DNA of 64,000 nucleotides from the NCBI RefSeq assembly GCF_030463565.1, contig NC_134643.1, positions 123,796,309 through 123,860,308 on the forward strand, given 5' to 3'. The number at the start of each line of letters is the position of its first letter. The stretch's first letter is position 1. This document shows positions 1 through 12,799 of the stretch, in pieces. A model generated the notes under the pieces. It ran no database searches. It saw only the letters and a program-made list of their open reading frames with translations, and was not told where the DNA came from. The position numbers were made by a program, and so were the translations under genes. Origin of the DNA: Pelecanus crispus. Lineage: Eukaryota; Chordata; Aves; Pelecaniformes; Pelecanidae.

Positions 1-3000
1 GATCCCTGCTGGAAAGTGGCACTGGATTGCAGGACAGTGATTTCAGCTACACCCAGTTAATAAGAAACACTCTAATTCAAAAAGCAAAAAGCATCTTGAC
101 CTGCTTGTGAATCTTTATTCTGTATATAGCAGAAAGGAAAATAGCCTTGGGGGCTCAGTTCAAATGCTTCCAGTTAGGGATAACATTTCTCAAAAGTAAA
201 CCTCTTTATTTACAAGCATGTTGTTATTGCCAAAGTCAGCCTTTATTTTAAGGTGTTCTCAGAAGAGTGCACACAGCTCATGTCTTAGCAGAAACAACCA
301 AAGTGTTGCAACCCATATGCTTTGCCAACAGTAACAACATGTTTGCAAGGGGAAAGGTTTACTGGTTCTTTTTTTTTTCCTTCCCTCAAGTGTCCTGAAT
401 TTCCAAGAGAGCCCTGATGATCCTCCTTCACTGTCTATAATTTTCTTTTCTGTCCCGGAGCAGCTGCCGTTCCCTGTAGCACCATCTCCTCCTTTGGCGG
501 GGCTGCAACCCGCTCGGCACTCCTCAGTGCTGCTGCCAGCCCTCAGTGGTCTTGCTTAGTGACACGAGGAGCTAGAGCCAGTTCAAATAAATCTGGGACC
601 ATCTGTGCGTCAGGCTTCCCAGCCCCTCAGCCAAAGATATGCACTCAGCCCTCCTCGGCAGTCACAACCCTGCCACTAGTGTGCCTGCTGGGCGGGATCA
701 AAGCCGCATGGGAAGAGGTGGTGAGGGATGTGCCATGCGAAAGCGTTTTTGGGGAGCCAGCTAGTGGGTGAGCCTTTCCTTTCAAACAGGAATGTAAAAT
801 GCCAAAGTCAGCATGCCAATGCCAGGAGAAGTGGGGAGGCCAGTGGACGTGCTTGAAAAACTTGAAACTTGATTTCTCTGTGGCAGCTTGCAGCATGCTG
901 CAAAAGCCTAGTATACAGCCTCTAGCTCTTTTGTGCTGCAAGTGAGGAGCTTCCCAAAGGAGCTTCAATACGTTGAATACTTGTTTTGGGGTCCAAACTG
1001 CCACTTTGCTTCTATCCAAGGGCAGAAATATTCAGTACTTCTGCTTTCAAGGATTTTTTCCTCATTTCCCATTAATATTTTTCATTTACTGTACGTGATA
1101 AGACACAGACCCATGGTTGCCTGCCCTCTCTTTTATAAGACGAAACTAGGGAAAAAACCCTACTCTTTTGCCGGTATGTCTTGAACCAAAGTTCAGATAC
1201 TGGCTGCCTGTGCAATAACCTAACGTGAAGCAAACCTAGACTCATTACATGTTGGTATCATTGCTTCATTTGCTATGTGGAAGGACAATGTGCCTCAATC
1301 ACCAATGTTTTGGATGGTATATCCACCAGCCTCCACTTCCCACCCAACAAAGGCCCCCTTAGCAACTGCACTGTCCTACTGGGAACAAAACTGCACTTCG
1401 GGGCATGTTCCCATGCGGCCGTCCCTGCACGAACACAGCGGTCTTGAGGGAGGGCAGTGGACGAGTGATGCTAAAAATGAGACTCACCACAAAACTCCCA
1501 TGGAGGGCGCATGGAGCAGCAAGAGAGCAGCAGCTGCAGGAGGCTGTGCCTCGGTGAGATGGTCCTACCAGACACCCGGCGAGAGCAAAGAGCAGGGCAT
1601 GTCTGCTGGGGCTACCAGTCCTCCGTTTGGCCCAGAATATTCATATTACAATATGGTTTGACCTGATTTTCAGGAGCAATTGGAAAAAGAACCAGGAAAA
1701 TTGTGAAACTCTTTACATGTTAAAGTAACCATAATCGATTAAAGTAAAAGAAAGTAAATCTCTGTCCTTTAATCTGGACAAAACCATTCCATAAATATAG
1801 AACGTTTCTTAATTGTGCGATTGGGGCAATCATTTTTATTTAAAAGGTCTGTATTTAAGATGTATTGAAGAAAGTGTATCAGCACAGTAAAATGCGTAAG
1901 ATGAGGGAAAATGACGAGGATTTTAAATCACAAGACAATCCAAATTGTGCATCCAGATATGCCAGGGATCTTTTAGGCTAATAAAATCTGTGACACTGTA
2001 TCTGTATCATACCAAAGCTTTTATATTTGAAGGAAAGGGAACCAAAGGACATTCTGAAAAGGATAATCATAATTGCTCAGGTCAAATCCTGATGTATTTT
2101 AGCACAGAGAGGACTAAATCTAACCCAGGAAATATTTAAATATTTGCTATAGTAGTCATGCATACCATGAGATATATATATACACTTTTAAATGAGCAGC
2201 ACCAACTTTTCCATCCTGATGAAAGAGGAATTTAATTGGATAGCTAAAAAGAATAATAAACAGATGTAATAGAAAACATTTCTGAAAAGGAAATTCATGT
2301 TACAAAAAACTCTTAACTAATCATAAGTGATGCAGCTTTGAAAGGAAATACTTTGATTGCATTTTTGCTCCTCTGAGAAGTCAGATGTTTGGAAATACCC
2401 AGGATTTTTAAAAAATATTTCCTGCTGTGCACATAAAAACAGATTGTAAACTCAGGAACTAGAGCCTGATTCTTATCTTTTTTTCCCACTCAGGTGAACC
2501 ACCTGTGTTTCAAGAGTAACTCCATGAACTAAAATGGACATATTTCTGATTTTCATAGATAAGGAGCCTAGGAGAGAATTCACTGAATAAGGCTGGTAAT
2601 ATGAGTCTATTTGTCTACTTCCCTATTACAATCACATTGAAAATAGTGCAAGTATGTCAGTGTCTCAGTTCAGCAACACAATGCCAGCTATTTGCAACAG
2701 GCATTCTAAAGTAGGGGGGTATACATATTAATAAGCTTTTTATATATTTATAAACAGGATTTTTTCCCTACTTGCCTTAAAAATAAAGGAAAAAATGTAT
2801 TCCATGTCCTCTCACCAGCCCAAATAGGAAGCAAAGTGATGCCTGTGGTGATGTCCCATGAGTTACCTTGGCTTTACATCAGTACGATTGTGAACAAAAT
2901 GTATTACTATGAGCAGTAAGGAAGTGCAGACAAGCAGAGAGGAATAAAGGCAGGCATTCATATGTTCTCTGTTTCGTATTAATATTTGTCAGGTACTATC

Positions 3001-6000
3001 CTTCACACTTAAGCGAAAGGAGTAAAAGCCATGCTGCGTGCAGTATGTTGTGTTGTAGCAGAGGAGCTTTCAGCCAACTGGAACCATGTCAGGCTGAGGA
3101 AACACAGCATTATTGTCTGAGCATTAAATGGTCTATATCATCAAGAAAATTTTAAAAAAGGCTGTCCAGATACCTCATCCCAACCCACTGGCTGTATACA
3201 CCATCAAAACTAATTAGTATATCATGCTCCCTTTTTTAAGTATATCCTATCAATATACAAAGAAATAGAAGGAACAGCATTTGCCAAATAAGCTGGCCTG
3301 AGCCATACTCCCAAGGAGAAATGTAAGAAAATAAACTGTCAGGTGACGCCTTGTAGTTGTTGGCACTGATGCACCCAGGGTGGGAATGGCTTGGCTGGTG
3401 ACTCCATGCCCTGATGTCTTTGACCGAGTTAAGCTGTTCACCTGCGGGAATAACATCCCTGAGTCACATCCGACAACCCCGGGCTCTGCTTGGGTGACAC
3501 GAAGGGCTGGTCCACGCCACTAGCTGGCTTGTGGGTATTTCCACTGCTGCTTCCAGGTCTAATAACTTATCTTCTTCCCTGAGCCACAGAAAACAGAGAG
3601 CCACAGTGAGGAGTATTCAGGCTACATTTCTGACACCCACCATATATCTCCTTGCCCTCACATCTGCCCTGATGGTCAGGAGCAGGCTCTGCCTGAGCTA
3701 TGCCTTAGTCAGGGTGAGACAGGAACAAGCAATCTGTCACAGCTGTTCTTACCAATTTTAAGATGCTTTTTCATTGCCAGAGTAAAGAAATGAAAAGCTG
3801 CGGCCTGAGAACAACACTGAATGGTTTAGAATGTACCTCCTACGAGAACAGTAATTAATATTCTTAAATTAAAAACTGAAAGGTCATTCACCATCTTCAG
3901 AATTCAAGCATGACTTACAGCTGGAGCTTACAGCTTCACACTCACCCCCATATTTTTCCTGTTCACATAAGCCCCCCTTTTTAACAGCCTTCCAGATTTG
4001 ATGTTGGGTAGAAATCCTGGACTTGCTGAAACCAGAAGATCTTCCCATTGTCTTTGGTGAGTCTCTCTTTCTATTTCAGGCCTTAAAAAAATTTTTTGAA
4101 ATCTGGAAGTCTGGAAGAGGGAAGTTAGCAGGAGTTACAAGCCTGACAAATGCTCGTCTCAATAAAGGCGCCACATGCGAGACATTCAGAGCCAAGTGTT
4201 TCCTGCTTTACCATGCAGGCAAGGTGCGTGTGACAAGGGAGCAAGGGAAAAACCAGTTCTGTGGAGGACAGCTAGCAGCAGACTTAATGTACCCTCATGG
4301 ACCCTCTTTCAAAGCTGTAAGTAGTTAAATGGAGTATCCCCTGCTTCTGAGCCTTTCAGTCCTCCCCATCGATATCCAGGCAGTCCAGAAGTGACACGTA
4401 CAAACACTCATGGCAAGTGGCTGGGAAGAAAGCTTGAAAAAAACTCCTCTGTGCAACACGATCCACCTACTTCTACACATGGTGGCCTAGGAAAATGCCT
4501 TTCTCCGACAGAAAGTTGCGGAAAAAGGTATTACAAAAAGTGATATCCAAAACTATCTGAGTGGAGGAAAGCAACTCTCACTAGGTAGAGTATGAGCCAG
4601 ATTACAAAAACGTTCAGCTTTTACTTAGGTAATCAAATAAGAGGCCAGGACTCTAGTGATGAGTAATATTAATGTGTTGTGTGAGGAACTGTTTTGGGAG
4701 AAGAAAACCTTCAGTTGAATGTTTTCATAAGTGCTGTTGGGTTCAGAGCAGTTCTGCAAACCTGAACCTTATTTGTATGTTTGAATGGAAGCTGAATTCT
4801 TTCAAAAATCTCACAGGATTACAAGATCTACGTAACAAACAGTTTTATAGAGAGGCACAGCCTTCTTTGCGTGTTGTGTAGCATAGAGCGCACTGCATGA
4901 GCCCTAAAGACAGTAAACTCTAATGATACTGCAGTAATAGAAATAGTGAGATTTTGGTTGTTTGCAAGCAAGACAAGAACATAAGATGCTGCATTATGAA
5001 TGGCAAAAAAGAAAAGAAAGAGACCGTTATCTGCATTTAAATCATTTTTTCTTGGGGAGAGAAGGTAAAAACATAAAAACAAAAAAAGCTTGAAGGATTC
5101 CAGGCAATTTTTCACAATATTCTTTAGAATGGAATCAACTTGTCCTTCTACACTCCAGCAACAGATGGTTGGGAGATAAAGAATCTTTTAAAGAAGCAGA
5201 GCTATGCAGAAGACAAAGTATTATTCAGTGGTCTTAAACCAATAGACATGGTTCATTTTTAAAGATGCTTAAGTTTGGTGATAGACCATTTGGGAAGCTT
5301 CCTATTTATAAGTATCTTTGTTGCTTTGACTTTTGTTCTACTTCTGGGTATTGCATCAGCTCCCATGGGGAAGGGGTTATCCTTTTTATATCTTTCTTAG
5401 ATGTTTATTCAGCATCTAATACCCCAGAACAGGGCATTGTCAACGATGAACTCAGTCTGACAAAATAAACTCTGCCAATAACCTTTGTCCATCTGTCCCC
5501 AAGGTGCAAGACACACAATGCCACCCACTGGGGACATGGCATTTCTTGCTCTTCTCCAGTTAGCAAGAAGTGCAGTTTTAGGCTCTCACTATTGCTCCCA
5601 GGCATGAACGTAACAGTTCCAACAGATTTAATACCAAGAGATTTGGCAAAGTGCTTCCCACTGAGTCAATCTCAGTAAGGTCACACAGCAAACCTCAGAA
5701 TAAATTGAGTAGCCTGCCACCTGAAGTGCCAGTCAGTGGTAATGCATTGGTTTCACTCGTGAAGACAATTTTTATCTGTTCCACATCCAACATTAACCAA
5801 GTGAGTGAAGTTGAGGGAGTCATTTTTCAATAATGCAAAAGTAAAGAAGTAGCAACCCACCTGGCAAAGGCTGTACGCTCCTTTACTGTATGTGAAAAAG
5901 GTGACAAGAAGAACCACTGTAAGTTTGCTCTGTACAATTTAGCTTTTCAGAAATTCTTCCAAAAACAAGCCCTGGGTTTAACAAATATCACACATATCCA

Positions 6001-9000
6001 CTTCTATCTGTTTATCTACAACTCACAGTACACAGATAGTTACAGTACAATATATTTTACTAGAAAGCTTTTGCATGATATGGTGTATAAAATTCTTACT
6101 TAACTACAATTTAATGTATAAAAACATAGCTCACTGGTTAGAAGACACTTCCCTAATTTGCAGAACAAATTCGGTTCTGACCACTAAAATTAGTAGCTCG
6201 ATTTAATGACCAAAAGGAAGCAGTGACTTCAATTTGGCAACTCAGCTTGTCTTGCCTGCAGTGGTATTTTAACCCACACTGGCCACATTTAGCTAAGTGT
6301 GCCCCATCCTTTACATGATTTTTCTTGAAGTGGTAGAACATCATCCACAGCTGCTCTCTCTGCAGCGCCCCTGTATGGAAGGGTCACAGGAAGGGGGTAG
6401 GATGAACAATACCAGGGAAGGCTTCATTTTCTGACCATCATCACTACTACAACCAGGAAGGGAGAAGGAGCATGTTACATCAAGCACCTTCACGCAAGCC
6501 AGGAAACAAGAGCTGAGCATGCAAGGCGCTACCCAAAGCTTCTTGAAGACAATGGAAAACATGGCTATTGATTTGGACAGAAAAGCAAACATATCAAAAC
6601 ATTTTGGTTCAAGCTTTTAAGAGGGAAAAATGGTTTTTAGTATTATTTGCACATTCAAATTGACATCAATAGAGGCAGTAGCTTGTTGATTTTCGTCAGT
6701 TTCCCAGTTGGCTGACCTGAAAGTTCACAGAAAGTATCTTTCAGATGTATTTAGCAATAAATGGAGGCTCATTTAGCAAAATATAATTCATTTTAAGTAG
6801 CAGGAGAATTAGTTTCTGAAAGCTGGACCGTTGACTTCACAGCCTTAGAGTGATATGACTTGACCTAGCTTAGCCAACCAGCCACACAATGTAGATAAAA
6901 TTTCTTCAAGGAATAATTAAGCCAGTAGTCTTCTGCAAAGATTCATAATTTTGCATAAGGTGAATATGTACTATACATACATGGTTAATAAGACAAAGCC
7001 ATTGTGCCCAGGCTGGCACAAAAAAATGGCCTCCAAGAGATGCCATGCTCTGAATATCTTAATTCAGCTTCCCTAGTCTATTGCTATGCCTGTTAACCTT
7101 TTTTTTTTTTTCAGAAACAAATCAAGGCAACCCCTAAAACTGATTTACACTTGTGAAATTTTTTTCTCTGGTAACTTATTCCATATGTTTATTCCCTTTT
7201 GGGGTAAACTATTTCAACCCAAACTCCTATTTTGCCATATTTTCACATTATATGCCACAATTTTCCACCTTTTTACTAATGTAAATAATTTCTCTCTACC
7301 AGCTTAGTCAGCCTTATTCCAAATTTGATGATGTAGAACTTTTAGTTTGCTGGACAGGAGGTTAGCCATTTTATCAGTATCTTAGCTAACAATGAATTTA
7401 ATACTAAAATGGTAGCTGGGTGTTCTGACCCAAACCTTGAATTTGCAGGAACAAGAGGGTATCTACTCAAACACTTTTCAAGTGATGAAGAGCATTTATA
7501 TAAATCAATAGCTAGATTTCATTTTTAAAGGTTACTTATGGCTGAAAGCAATTCTTAATATGTGATGGATCACGTCACTAATGTGTGTACCTATTTTTTC
7601 AGGATACAAATCTCTCTCTACCTTTATTCTCCTACACATGCCAACAATTTTGGAGCAAAAACACTGATGGGTGAAAATACTGGAAGACCACTTTCTTTCT
7701 CACTCTCCCCACCATACCTGCAACACTGTCACTGTCAAAAATAATGCTTTTTGTACAGACAGCTACTAAATACTACACACACGAAGTTTTTTTTCATGGG
7801 CTTTGTATCTCAGGCTTCCCCATTTTGCACAAATGACTGAAAAGCTTAATGTGTATGGGGGGTGGTAATTCACATGGTAACTTTACCATGAAATCTCTCT
7901 TTCTCTTCCCCCCCCCCTCTCTTTTTAGAACACTGGGCCCCAGGGATAGATACGGTACAAACGTTTCTCTGTCTTTACATATTTGCTTTAAGAAAATCAT
8001 GCTACGCCCCAAGAATTATCATATGAAAACACTTTTGCTGATCCCCTTCAGCATGAAATTACTGCTTGCATAAACCCAGGAATGCTATGAAGTAGTAACA
8101 ACAATTATTTTTCAGAATAAAATCTCAGCTCAATCAACATATAACAATACCTGATGACATAAAACCACACAGTTTTCAGACTACAATGCATAACTAGGTT
8201 GTTCCTCCCACTGATCACATAGCCTGGTTTTGTAAAATGACAATCCATTTTTAGGTGTCCTAATTTTTAAGTGCTCATGTTGACAAACCTATCTAAGACT
8301 TTATTAAGAGTATGAATTCTCAACATTTTCTAAACTTATGTCATGTGGCTGGGGCCAAGGCCATCTCATTACAGTCTGTAACCTATAATACACATCAAAT
8401 GCATGTTATATAGGGATACAAGGAGCTAGCAGTGCTAGAAAATGTATCTTTCCTATTATAGAGAAAAATGGCCATCCCTAATACTGTTAAGTTAGACTTT
8501 CTTCAAAATATTTTATTTTCCAGGAAAAACAAGACCAGCATAACAACTTTAAAATGGTTTGCATTTGTTTTAAAAGAGAATAAAAACTATCATACCATGA
8601 CATATGACTTATAATGAGATTTTTGAGGCACATTAAAGTAACAATTGAATTAATAAATAATGTTTTGTGGCAAAAGATTACTTCTGTCTGTGCTGGTCAC
8701 TGAAACCTAATGAATTTCAATGCCCAATGAAGAAATGAAATGAAGAAAAGAATGAAGAAAGGAAAATAAATCCAGCTCATCCTGATGGTTTAGAAAAGTT
8801 GGACTAACAACTGGGACTAAATAGCACCTTGATAAATACAGAGAAGCCTCTATTTTTTTAACAGAGATTTCCTACTGGCATTACCTCAAGGAAATTCAGA
8901 AACAAAGCCTGTGAGATATAACTCCAGCATTGCAATGCATAAGTAATACTGCTGACCCATTTGACAAACAGCCCCCTTTTTTCATGTCATATCTGAGTAG

Positions 9001-9300
9001 GAAATCCATGCACCGGGGACACTAGGAGTCTTTCCGCCAAATCATACTAACTCTCACTTAACAGGATCCTGACTTCTCCTTACCTTAACCAGATGACTAA
9101 CGTTGAGTAGTGGTTAATAAATCCTAAGTGTTAAAATAAGTCTCAGAATTACAGAATCACATTAGCAGATGATAAACGTCAGTAGATCATATTCTAAAAT
9201 TAACATCCAAGCAGGCCAAGTTTCTAGCAACAGTTCTCTCTGGAGAAACATCAATGCAAACTCAGTTTGAGAATCTGAACTTCATTTTTCAGAATGTATT
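1..9300. other. AT-rich non-coding sequence, no gene recognised
   Basis: I see no coding region, RNA gene or recognisable mobile element here. Open frames are short, overlap on both strands and have no coherent protein character. The DNA has many A/T homopolymers, a C-run near 7904-7913 and a purine-rich GAA/ATGAA stretch at about 8726-8770. The longest frame (1275-1661, plus) has no flanking splice signals and resembles no family I know. The likeliest reading is intergenic or intronic DNA. A divergent exon or lncRNA could be missed. Confidence 0.55.
8726..8770. repeat. purine-rich ATGAAGAAA-type imperfect microsatellite
   Basis: The plus strand shows irregular repetition of ATGAA, GAAA and AATGAAGAAA units over about 45 bases with almost no pyrimidines except T. 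It looks like a degenerate simple repeat. No function can be inferred. Confidence 0.5.
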
Positions 9301-9369
9301 TTTGCAGATTATTTTTCATCTCCAGTATTTCACTTTGTGCTCTGCCTTTAAGAAGCAGATGTATGTTTT

Positions 9370-9867
9370 CTATGTTTTTCCAGTGACCCTTTCCCCAGTG
9401 TAGATTTCTAGACAAGCATCAAAACAAACAGAAAAATGTGAGAAAAAAAATGAGTGGTGAATCACTAACAGGAGCAGTAATAGACCTTTGGGATGGATTT
9501 GAATGTGGAGAATGTAAGGAGCCATAGGAACGTATGGGAGTTTTATGGAAAACCTCATAGATGATGGCCAAGCAGAAGGAGCAGAGAGGGAGACGGTGGT
9601 GCTGCCACACCACTTGGTGCTGGCAGTCCAGCAGATGCAAAGGGAGGCATGGTAAATCAGATTGGAGGTGCAGAGGGAGGCAAAGCTGCATGGGTTTTTG
9701 AAAGTGAATGCAGCAGCTTGAGCAGAAAAATAATTTTTCCAATTCAGGGCTACAGCTAAACTTACCATGTCTGTGAAGACTGATTTACAGTTTTTTGGTG
9801 TGTAAAAGGAAGAGGAGCATGTAGCAATCACACCACTATGCAAAGAGAACAATACAGGATTTAACAT
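9370..9867 (-). other. long overlapping open frames of unknown nature, probably non-coding
   Basis: The minus strand is open for 165 codons here, and a second minus frame is open for 107 codons inside it. Neither frame has a family motif I recognise. Both are rich in Ser, Cys, Leu and Phe, as expected when purine-rich plus-strand DNA is read backwards. I see no convincing splice sites or polyadenylation signal. I infer a chance ORF or the trace of a very old insertion, not a gene. Confidence 0.3.
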
Positions 9868-10083
9868 AATCCAAATTCCAGACTTGGCAGCTCTTGATAT
9901 CTCTGGTTTCAGACAACTCTAGGGCAAGCTAAATATTTCAGAGATAGGCCAGAAAGTTCTGCATGCTGCTGTGTCTGCTTTTCTGCTACATAAATCACTT
10001 GAAAGGAGGTGAAAAGAATGAAGATCTGTTGACTGCAATAAAGTTTTCATGATTTACTTATCCTGAAATTCTGTCTTATGACC

Positions 10084-10109
10084 TTTTTTTTTTTTTTTTT
10101 ACTTTTTTT
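10084..10109. repeat. poly-T tract
   Basis: Seventeen consecutive T residues are followed by AC and a second run of T. This is a simple homopolymer. It could be the A-tail of a retrocopy on the minus strand, but no retrocopy body was recognised directly beside it. Confidence 0.7.
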
Positions 10110-10544
10110 CATAGCTATTCATATCAGGGTATTGTGAGGCCTCATTCTCTATCATCTTGCTTTTACTGGTCATAGCAAAATATCACCATTGCAATCCACT
10201 TTCATTTCATACTTGCTGATTTACAGGCACTTGGAGGAATAAGAAAATCAAAAACCAATTGTCTCCCTTCCAGTCTCACAGCTAAAGCTGTAGAAAAAGC
10301 AGTCTGGGACAGCCAGAGTGACAGTGCAAACCCAGCTCCTGAGTAGGTTGCTGTCATGCACGCAAGTGGAAGTGGCCATGATCCACCACAGTCCTTAGGA
10401 AGGTAGCAGGGATCCCTCTCATCTCCTTTTCAAAGTGCTTCATAATGATCAGCAAAGCTCACACATGACTAGAATCATCAATGTTGGAAAAAAATTGCAG
10501 AAGAGTTGCAATAATTTCTTTTGCCTGCCCAGTCTAGTCATCTT

Positions 10545-11042
10545 CTAGGGAAATATTGTGGGTCTTTCTGTTGCCTTAATGGATGCTGAATCATGGCATA
10601 CACTAATCATATTTGACCCCACAAAGTTTTCACTTTCTGATATTTTTGACCTCATTAAGTTTGAGAAGAAGTCATCTACTGAAATGCTACCCAAAGGATT
10701 ATCTGTAGTAATGTCTTCAGCAAGCTCCTTCATTGCTAGCCCAACAGCACTTTTGTTGACTGGGATTGATACAAGATCCTGAGAAGTTTACAAGCTCAAT
10801 AAATTTCAATGAGTTTATGATACCCAGTTCCTTTATGGTCCTTTGAACATCTCAGATGCAAGGTTTGGAGTCTTACCATTTAACTTTACTTTGAGCAGAG
10901 GAACTAATAAAGCATGGTTTCTTATAGATGTGTACCCTCCATCCCTACAGCTTCCCGCTAGGCTGCAGTAGCCCAATTTCTCATTGCATTCACTCTCTTC
11001 CTTGACTTTACTCCTTCTGCCACATCTGTAACTTCCCTCCAT
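10545..11042 (-). pseudogene. possible decayed coding sequence, unidentified
   Basis: Read on the minus strand, this interval gives three consecutive stretches with protein-like composition that lie in different frames: one ending near 10833, one over about 10700-10840 (containing the short run KELGIINSLKFIELVN), and one over 10545-10760 (containing KELAEDITTDNPLGSI and DDFFSNLMRSK). The last stretch ends at a TAG just after 10545. The frame changes would fit a processed pseudogene or an old transposon remnant carrying indels. I do not recognise the family, saw no poly-A tail at its 3' side, and cannot exclude chance. The plus strand is also open over 10558-10782, which weakens the case. Confidence 0.2.
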
Positions 11043-12427
11043 GCCAGTAGACCTTAGACTGATCTGCTCTCCCTAGGATGCAATAACTGGCTGACAACAA
11101 CATGGCAGGGGCTGCAGCCTGAACTGTGCTGAGTGGGTGGCTGGCAATCCAAAACAAGCATGTAGCTGTGGAGTTTGTGCTGTGGCCCTCTGCTCAGTGG
11201 GGTATTAATGCAGATCTCTGTCCTCCACCCAACCTTAAATTTTCACAAATACGTACAGAACATCACTGGTTTAAGATGTTAACTTCCTCCATGAATTTAG
11301 GTGAAATTTGTCCAGTTTTAAGGCAGTGTTGTGGCTTAACCAAAACCAGTATGAGAAGACAGGCAGCATGGTTCCAGGAGCTGTCCTTGAGAAACAAGCC
11401 AGAAAATAGAACGCAAGCAACAATTCCTCATTACACAGGCTTTATAAGTTTAGCTAATCAAATCAGGATAACTTCTGCACCCTCAAGTTAATATTAAATG
11501 CAGAACAACTTAATCTTTTCCCATGTTTCTAAACGCTAACTTGAACATTCGTATTTGTTATCACTTTAATACTTTCATTTAATTACAAATGCTTGCCTAA
11601 AGTCCAGTAGCTTTCATCCTGTAGTGTGCATATGTGGGTTTATTCTATATTTGTGTTTGTATAAACCTTTGTAACCAAGGTAGTAGCACATGCAGAGTAT
11701 TTTGTGTCATGTCTAACATCTGATGTGTAGCTTGTTCTTGCTCTTATCAGCTCTACACAGAAAACTTGTACACCTGTTGCAAAGCCTTACTGGGGTTGAA
11801 TTGTTCTTAATGTCAGCAAACCTTAGATTTAAGTTAGAGAAAGCACATTAGAGATAATTGGAATTAAAGATAGTTAAGCCCAGGATCATTCCCAGTTCTT
11901 GCAGGGGTTTCTCCTGAATTCTCAGAACAGCCCCCCAAAAATATAAGTCATGATTTATGGCAAAAGTATCCATCTTCACAAAGAGCTTCATAGCTGTTTC
12001 CTTTCCAGAGATTTAAGCGAACATTTAGAAAATCTGTGTTCAGGTCAGTGAGTGCCCTGAAGATAAAGACAAAAGCATTAAATTTGACTTAGTGTTCCTC
12101 TTTGAAACCTCCTACAAGGTTTCTACCTCATGGGTAGAAGCAATGATTGAAGAAATCAAGAACACTCCTAGACTAACAGAGGTAAGTCATTTTCACCAAA
12201 GAAAACGGCAAACTGTTCATCAGCTCATTTCCTCTGCCAGGAAGGCACCACCAGCACAACCTCCATGCTGCATGGATTCAGCTCAAAGAGATATTCTTTA
12301 GATATTCTTTTCTAAAAAGGGGAAATAGTAACATGGGAAAAACTCAAAACTTTCACTGTATCTCCCTTAGTTTCTTATGTAAATGAAAGGAACGCTGAAG
12401 ATCTCATAGATGCACTTTCTCCTGTGA

Positions 12428-12460
12428 GACTTTTCCTTGACTTTTCCTTGACTTTTCCTT
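12428..12460 (+). repeat. 3 x 11 bp perfect tandem repeat (GACTTTTCCTT)
   Basis: Three perfect head-to-tail copies of GACTTTTCCTT occupy this span. The array ends at the point where recognisable CR1 sequence begins, so it lies at the 5' truncation junction of that insertion. It may have been created at, or expanded after, the insertion junction. Confidence 0.85.
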
Positions 12461-12743
12461 CCAGTACTTAAAGGGGGCTTACAGGAAGGATGGGGAGAAT
12501 CTTTTTAGCAAGGCCTGTTGTGACAGAACAAGGAATAATGGATTTAAACTAAAGAAGAATAGATTTAGACTAGACTTAAGTAAGAAATTTTTTACAATGA
12601 GGGTGGTCAAGCACTGGAACAGGTTGCCCAGAGAGGTAGTGGAGGCCCCATCCCTGGAAACATTCAAGGTCAGGTTGGACGGGGCGCTGAGCAACCTGAT
12701 TGAGTTAAAGCTGTCCCTGCTCACTGCAGGGGGGTTGGGCTAG
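12459..12743 (+). pseudogene. CR1 ORF2 C-terminal fragment (94 codons, frame intact)
   Basis: This fragment encodes the extreme C-terminus of the CR1 ORF2 polyprotein (endonuclease plus reverse transcriptase), downstream of the RT domain. The frame runs from FQYLKGAYRKDG through the conserved [17 protein letters not shown] block to a TAG at 12741-12743 without an internal stop or frameshift. The endonuclease, the RT catalytic motifs and any start codon are missing because of 5' truncation, so it cannot make a functional protein. The same [11 protein letters not shown] block occurs in the larger minus-strand copy near 32.6 kb, which cross-validates both calls. Confidence 0.9.
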
Positions 12744-12775
12744 ATGACCTCTAAAGGTCCCTTCCAACCCAAAGC

Positions 12776-12799
12776 ATTCTATGATTCTATGATTCTATG
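12776..12799 (+). repeat. CR1 terminal octamer array (ATTCTATG x3)
   Basis: Three perfect ATTCTATG units mark the 3' end of the plus-strand CR1. This microsatellite-like tail takes the place of poly-A in CR1 and is thought to be recognised by the element's reverse transcriptase. It fixes both the orientation and the 3' boundary of the insertion. Confidence 0.95.
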
